This document shows, in pieces, positions 61,135-64,000 of a DNA stretch of 64,000 bases. Source of the DNA: Microbispora catharanthi (GTDB lineage: Bacteria; Actinomycetota; Actinomycetes; Streptosporangiales; Streptosporangiaceae); NCBI RefSeq assembly GCF_006334915.2, contig NZ_VDMA02000001.1, positions 124,001 to 188,000 on the forward strand. The letters are read 5' to 3'. Every line of letters starts with the position of its first letter. Position 1 is the stretch's first letter. A program made the position numbers and the translations under genes. The notes under the pieces are model-generated. The model saw only the letters and a list, made by a program, of their open reading frames with translations, ran no database searches and had not been told where the DNA came from.

Positions 61135-62300
61135 GCGGGCCGGCCCGTGCTCGCCGAGAGCTCCGCGGCCTTGCGGGCGAGGTTCTCCTCGACCTCCTTC
61201 TTCCACGCCTCGACCGGGCGGGTGGTGTCGAGCTCGAACTCGAAGCGCTCCACCATCTCAGGCCTGACGTCGGCGACGTCCACGTAGAACTGCTCGTACC
61301 AGCGGCGCAGCTGGTAGACCGGCCCGTCCTCCTCGCACAGCAGCGGGTTGTCGATGCGGGCCTTGTTCTTCCAGATCTGCACGTCCTGGTCGAAGCCCTT
61401 GAGGATGAAGGAGCTCATCTTCCTGGCCATCTCGTCGGCCGCGGGCCCGGAGAGCTTGTCGGTGCGCTGCACGATGATCCCCGAGTGCAGCACGAACGAG
61501 GTCGCGTCGATGGGGTAGTGGGCGTTGATCAGGACCGAGTTGATGTCCATGGTGTCGTAGTGGTACGTCAGATCGTCGATCATGAAGGACGGCCCGTGGT
61601 ACGACGCCGCCGAGTCGTTGCCGAGCAGCCTCGGCTCGCCGTCCTTCGCGGGCGGGCGGGTGTCCTGGCGGCCGGTGCCCTTCATGATCTGCGTGGCGAC
61701 GTGTCCCTCGAAGATGTTCTTGAAGTACGTCGGGAACGAGTAGTGGACGTAGAAGAAGTGCGCCATGTCGACGACGTTGTCCACGACCTCGCGGCAGTTG
61801 GTGTTCACGATGGTCTCGGTCCAGACCCAGTCGGTCCAGTCGTCCCGCGTCGCGCCCTCGATCCTGGGGATCGTGACCTCCGGCGGCGGCGGGTTGCCCT
61901 CCGGGTCGTTCCACACGAACAACAGGCCGTCCTGGTCCATGGTGGTCCAGGCCGCGGTGCGGGCGCGCAGCGGGACCCGGCGTGAGTAGGGGATCTTCTT
62001 GCAGCGGCCGTCGCCGCCCCAGCGCCAGTCGTGGAACGGGCAGGCGATCTCGTCACCCTTGATCGTGCCCTGCGACAGATCCCCGCCCATGTGCCGGCAG
62101 TAGGCGTCGAGCACGTTGATCCTGCCGTCGCCGCTCTGGAAGACCACGAGCTTCTGTCCGAAGGCGTTGACCGTGTGCGGCTCGCCGTCCTTGAACTTCT
62201 CCGACAGCCCCAGGCAGTGCCAGCCCCGGGCGAACCGAGTGGGCAGCGCCTCCGCCTCGATTCTGCGGATGTCGTCGTTCCCGGCTTCTACTGCAGTCAC
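61131..62300 (-). CDS. kshA: 3-ketosteroid 9-alpha-hydroxylase, Rieske oxygenase component
   Basis: 389-aa Rieske non-haem iron oxygenase that hydroxylates C9 of AD/ADD; with KstD activity ring B opens to the 9,10-secosteroid phenol. RGWHCLGLSEKF near 27-38, Rieske ligands C-R-H and C-P-F-H (YCRHMGGDL and CPFHDWRWGG), then NCREVVDNVVDMAHFFYVHYSFP with the mononuclear-iron His pair. Length matches mycobacterial KshA (about 386). GTG at 62300 is chosen since homologues start near here. Its reductase KshB is encoded about 24 kb away in block A. First gene of kshA, four-Cys protein, SDR. Confidence 0.94.
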   Translation of the reverse strand: MTAVEAGNDDIRRIEAEALPTRFARGWHCLGLSEKFKDGEPHTVNAFGQKLVVFQSGDGRINVLDAYCRHMGGDLSQGTIKGDEIACPFHDWRWGGDGRCKKIPYSRRVPLRARTAAWTTMDQDGLLFVWNDPEGNPPPPEVTIPRIEGATRDDWTDWVWTETIVNTNCREVVDNVVDMAHFFYVHYSFPTYFKNIFEGHVATQIMKGTGRQDTRPPAKDGEPRLLGNDSAASYHGPSFMIDDLTYHYDTMDINSVLINAHYPIDATSFVLHSGIIVQRTDKLSGPAADEMARKMSSFILKGFDQDVQIWKNKARIDNPLLCEEDGPVYQLRRWYEQFYVDVADVRPEMVERFEFELDTTRPVEAWKKEVEENLARKAAELSASTGRPA

Positions 62301-62472
62301 CTTGATCCGACCCTTCAGGACGCACGTTCTCTCAGTCCGCCAACGTAGGAGCTGTGGCGGCCCGCCGGATGGCGAGTCCCATTGGTCGGGAGTGTCCTGA
62401 CATGCGGTCATCGGCTCCACGCACCATCATGGACGGCATCTGACCGACGAGCGTGACACGGAGGACTCCCAG

Positions 62473-63639
62473 ATGAGCAACGAGGTCCTGGACGCGGTTC
62501 GGGCGCTGCTGCCGAAGATCGCCGAACGGGCCCGGTCCACCGACGAGGACCGGCGGGTCCCTGCGGAGTCGATCAGGGAGCTGGTCCAGGCCGGAGTCTT
62601 CCGGATGCTGCAGCCCAAGAGGTACGGCGGCGTGGAAGGCGATCCGGTGAGCTTCTACGAGGTGGTCCGGGAGATCTCGGCGGTGTGCGGGTCCACCGGC
62701 TGGACCGTCGCCGTGCTCGGCGTGCACCCCTGGCAGCTCGCCCTGTTCGAGGAGGCCGCCCAGGACGAGGTGTGGGGGAGCGACCCGGACGCGCTGATCT
62801 CCTCGTCGTACGCGCCGGTCGGACGGCTCATACCCGTCGAGGGCGGCTATCGGCTGTCCGGCCGGTGGCGGTTCTCCTCGGGCTGCGAGCACGCGTCGTG
62901 GGCGATGGTGGGCGGCCTGGTCCTCGGCGACCAGGGCAGGCCGGTGGACTTCATGACCGTGCTGGTGCCCCGCTCCGACTACCTCATCGCGGACGTGTGG
63001 GACGTCATCGGGCTGCGCGGCACGGGCAGCAACGACATCATCGTCGAGGACGCCTTCGTGCCCGCGCACCGCGTGATGCGCAACTACGAGATGGCGCAGC
63101 TGCGCGGCCCCGGCCAGAAGGTGAACACCGGCCCGCTCTTCCGCATCCCGTTCGGCACCGTGTTCACCACCACGATCACCGCCCCGGTCATCGGGATGGC
63201 CGCCGGCTGCTACCGGTCGTACGTGACCGCGATGCGCGACCGCGTACGGCTCAGCCTGGGCGGCGGCCGGTTCGCCGAGGACCAGTTCGCGCAGGTCGCC
63301 GTCGCCCGGGCGGCGTCGGAGATCGACGCGGCGATCCTGCAGACCGACCGCAACGTGCGGGAGGTGTACGAGCACGCGGTGCGGGGCGAGACGATCCCGG
63401 CCGAGCTGCGGCTGCGGGTGCGCAGGGACCAGGTGCGCGCCACCGAGCGGGCGCTGGAGGCGATCGACATCCTGTTCAAGACCGCCGGGGGCAACTCCCT
63501 CAGCCGGGGCAACCCGATCGAGCGGGCCTGGCGCGACGCCCACGCGGGCAGCGTCCACGTGGCCAACGACGTCGAGCGGGCCCTCGCGATGTACGGCAAG
63601 GGCGAGTTCGGCCTGGCCGTCGAGGACAACCTGATCTGA
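62473..63639 (+). CDS. hsaA: HsaA: 3-HSA hydroxylase, flavin-dependent oxygenase component
   Basis: 388-aa flavin-dependent monooxygenase that hydroxylates 3-HSA to the catechol 3,4-DHSA. It follows mycobacterial HsaA closely along its whole length as recalled: VCGSTGWTVAVLGVHPW, ISSSYAPVG, FSSGCEHASW, GRPVDF, VIGLRGTGSND, RRDQVRATERALEAID, and ERAWRDAHAG with VANDVERA near the end. It needs reduced flavin from HsaB (34343). Divergent from kshA over 172 bp, so ring-B opening and the next hydroxylation can be co-regulated. Confidence 0.94.
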   Translation: MSNEVLDAVRALLPKIAERARSTDEDRRVPAESIRELVQAGVFRMLQPKRYGGVEGDPVSFYEVVREISAVCGSTGWTVAVLGVHPWQLALFEEAAQDEVWGSDPDALISSSYAPVGRLIPVEGGYRLSGRWRFSSGCEHASWAMVGGLVLGDQGRPVDFMTVLVPRSDYLIADVWDVIGLRGTGSNDIIVEDAFVPAHRVMRNYEMAQLRGPGQKVNTGPLFRIPFGTVFTTTITAPVIGMAAGCYRSYVTAMRDRVRLSLGGGRFAEDQFAQVAVARAASEIDAAILQTDRNVREVYEHAVRGETIPAELRLRVRRDQVRATERALEAIDILFKTAGGNSLSRGNPIERAWRDAHAGSVHVANDVERALAMYGKGEFGLAVEDNLI

Positions 63640-63652
63640 CGGACGGATGAGG

Positions 63653-63677
63653 GGCCCGGACGTGCCGCGTCCGGGCC
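63653..63677. terminator. Stem-loop terminator after hsaA
   Basis: GGCCCGGACG (63653-63662), 5-nt loop, CGTCCGGGCC (63668-63677), perfect 10-bp stem, between hsaA and the convergent KstD-like gene. Confidence 0.75.
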
Positions 63678-63715
63678 AGCGGCGCGCCGCGCGCACCATG
63701 TCGGTGCGCACGACA

Positions 63716-63754
63716 GGCCACCGCAACGGGCCACCTCAACGGGCCACCTCAACG
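63716..63754. repeat. Three 13-bp tandem repeats at the 3' end of the KstD-like gene
   Basis: GGCCACCGCAACG (63716-63728), GGCCACCTCAACG (63729-63741) and again (63742-63754). On the minus strand the units contain the stop codon and last codons of the KstD-like gene, so the stop is duplicated downstream. Confidence 0.8.
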
Positions 63755-64000
63755 GGCCATGTCCTGCGCCGCCCGGTAGGCGAAGACCATGGCCGAGCCG
63801 ATCGGGACACCGGGGCCGGGGTAGCGGCGCCCGGAGAACGAGGCGCTGGTGTTGCCCGCGGCGTACAGGCCGGGGATCGGTCGCCCGGCCCCGTCGAGCA
63901 CCCGTCCGTCGGGGTCGGTGCGCAGGCCGCCCTTGGTGCCGAGGTCGCTGAGCACCACCCGGGCGGCGTAGTAGGGCGGCGTGTCCACCGGGACCAGGCA
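63749..64000 (-). CDS. KstD-like steroid dehydrogenase, C-terminal end only
   Basis: Last 83 residues of a flavoprotein whose beginning lies beyond the window edge. It contains TPPYYAARVVLSDLGTKGG, the catalytic Tyr pair and glycine turn of delta1-dehydrogenases, and the closing AAGNTSASFSGRRYPGPGVPIG segment that binds FAD. It therefore resembles the delta1-KstD at 36011 more than the flavoprotein at 52773, and is probably a second KstD with different substrate range. Convergent with hsaA across a terminator. Confidence 0.85.
   Translation of the reverse strand, partial: CLVPVDTPPYYAARVVLSDLGTKGGLRTDPDGRVLDGAGRPIPGLYAAGNTSASFSGRRYPGPGVPIGSAMVFAYRAAQDMAR

Overview
The window is high-GC DNA from a filamentous-type actinomycete. 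Supporting signs are GTG starts, tightly overlapping operons, a DUF222/HNH protein, an AA10 lytic polysaccharide monooxygenase behind a CelR/CebR-type box, a c-di-AMP (ydaO) riboswitch before a GH25 muramidase, a PknB-like kinase and an actinobacterial steroid-ring pathway. A Streptosporangiales-like host is plausible but inferred. No rRNA, tRNA, phage or IS element was recognised.

Layout. 1-3.5 kb: end of a sugar-uptake locus (ABC permease, GH63/MGH1-like hydrolase, LacI repressor with a 14-bp operator). 3.6-10.4 kb: Ser/Thr kinase, Lrp/AsnC regulator diverging from a fused indolepyruvate:ferredoxin oxidoreductase plus acyl-CoA dehydrogenase. 10.6-20.4 kb: mixed accessory genes (MFS, FMN reductase, VOC, HAD, FAD monooxygenase/TetR pair, EamA, LPMO, M28 aminopeptidase, D,D-carboxypeptidase). 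20.6-24.2 kb: FadA5-like steroid thiolase and two divergent acyl-CoA dehydrogenases sharing an operator, a probable side-chain beta-oxidation module. 24.3-29.1 kb: C39-like protein, leaderless tetR, membrane alpha/beta-hydrolase, APH-like kinase.

Steroid catabolism, block A (29.2-42.8 kb): NTF2-like proteins, an LLM/F420-type oxidoreductase, an IclR regulator, then (after an HNH gene and a VOC gene) hsaB diverging from hsaD-kstD-kshB-hsaE-hsaG-hsaF and a second HsaA-family monooxygenase. Block B (51.9-64 kb): hsaC, a KstD-like flavoprotein, an SDR, a heterodimeric ABC exporter, an FMN reductase, TetR, an SDR, a four-cysteine small protein, kshA, canonical hsaA and the end of a third KstD-like gene. 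Together the blocks encode ring-A dehydrogenation, 9-alpha-hydroxylation, hydroxylation of the secosteroid phenol, meta-cleavage, hydrolysis and the lower pathway to pyruvate plus propionyl/acetyl-CoA.

Between the blocks (42.8-51.8 kb) lie unrelated genes that hold the most unusual architectures: a cis-prenyltransferase translationally linked to a DUF2236/MpaB (latex-clearing-protein-like) oxygenase with three C-terminal EF-hands; a riboswitch-controlled muramidase; a fused SecDF; two small secreted proteins; and an operon in which a short MreB-like ATPase sits between two TraR/DksA-type zinc-finger proteins.

All functions are assigned from sequence features and family memory; no database search was possible.
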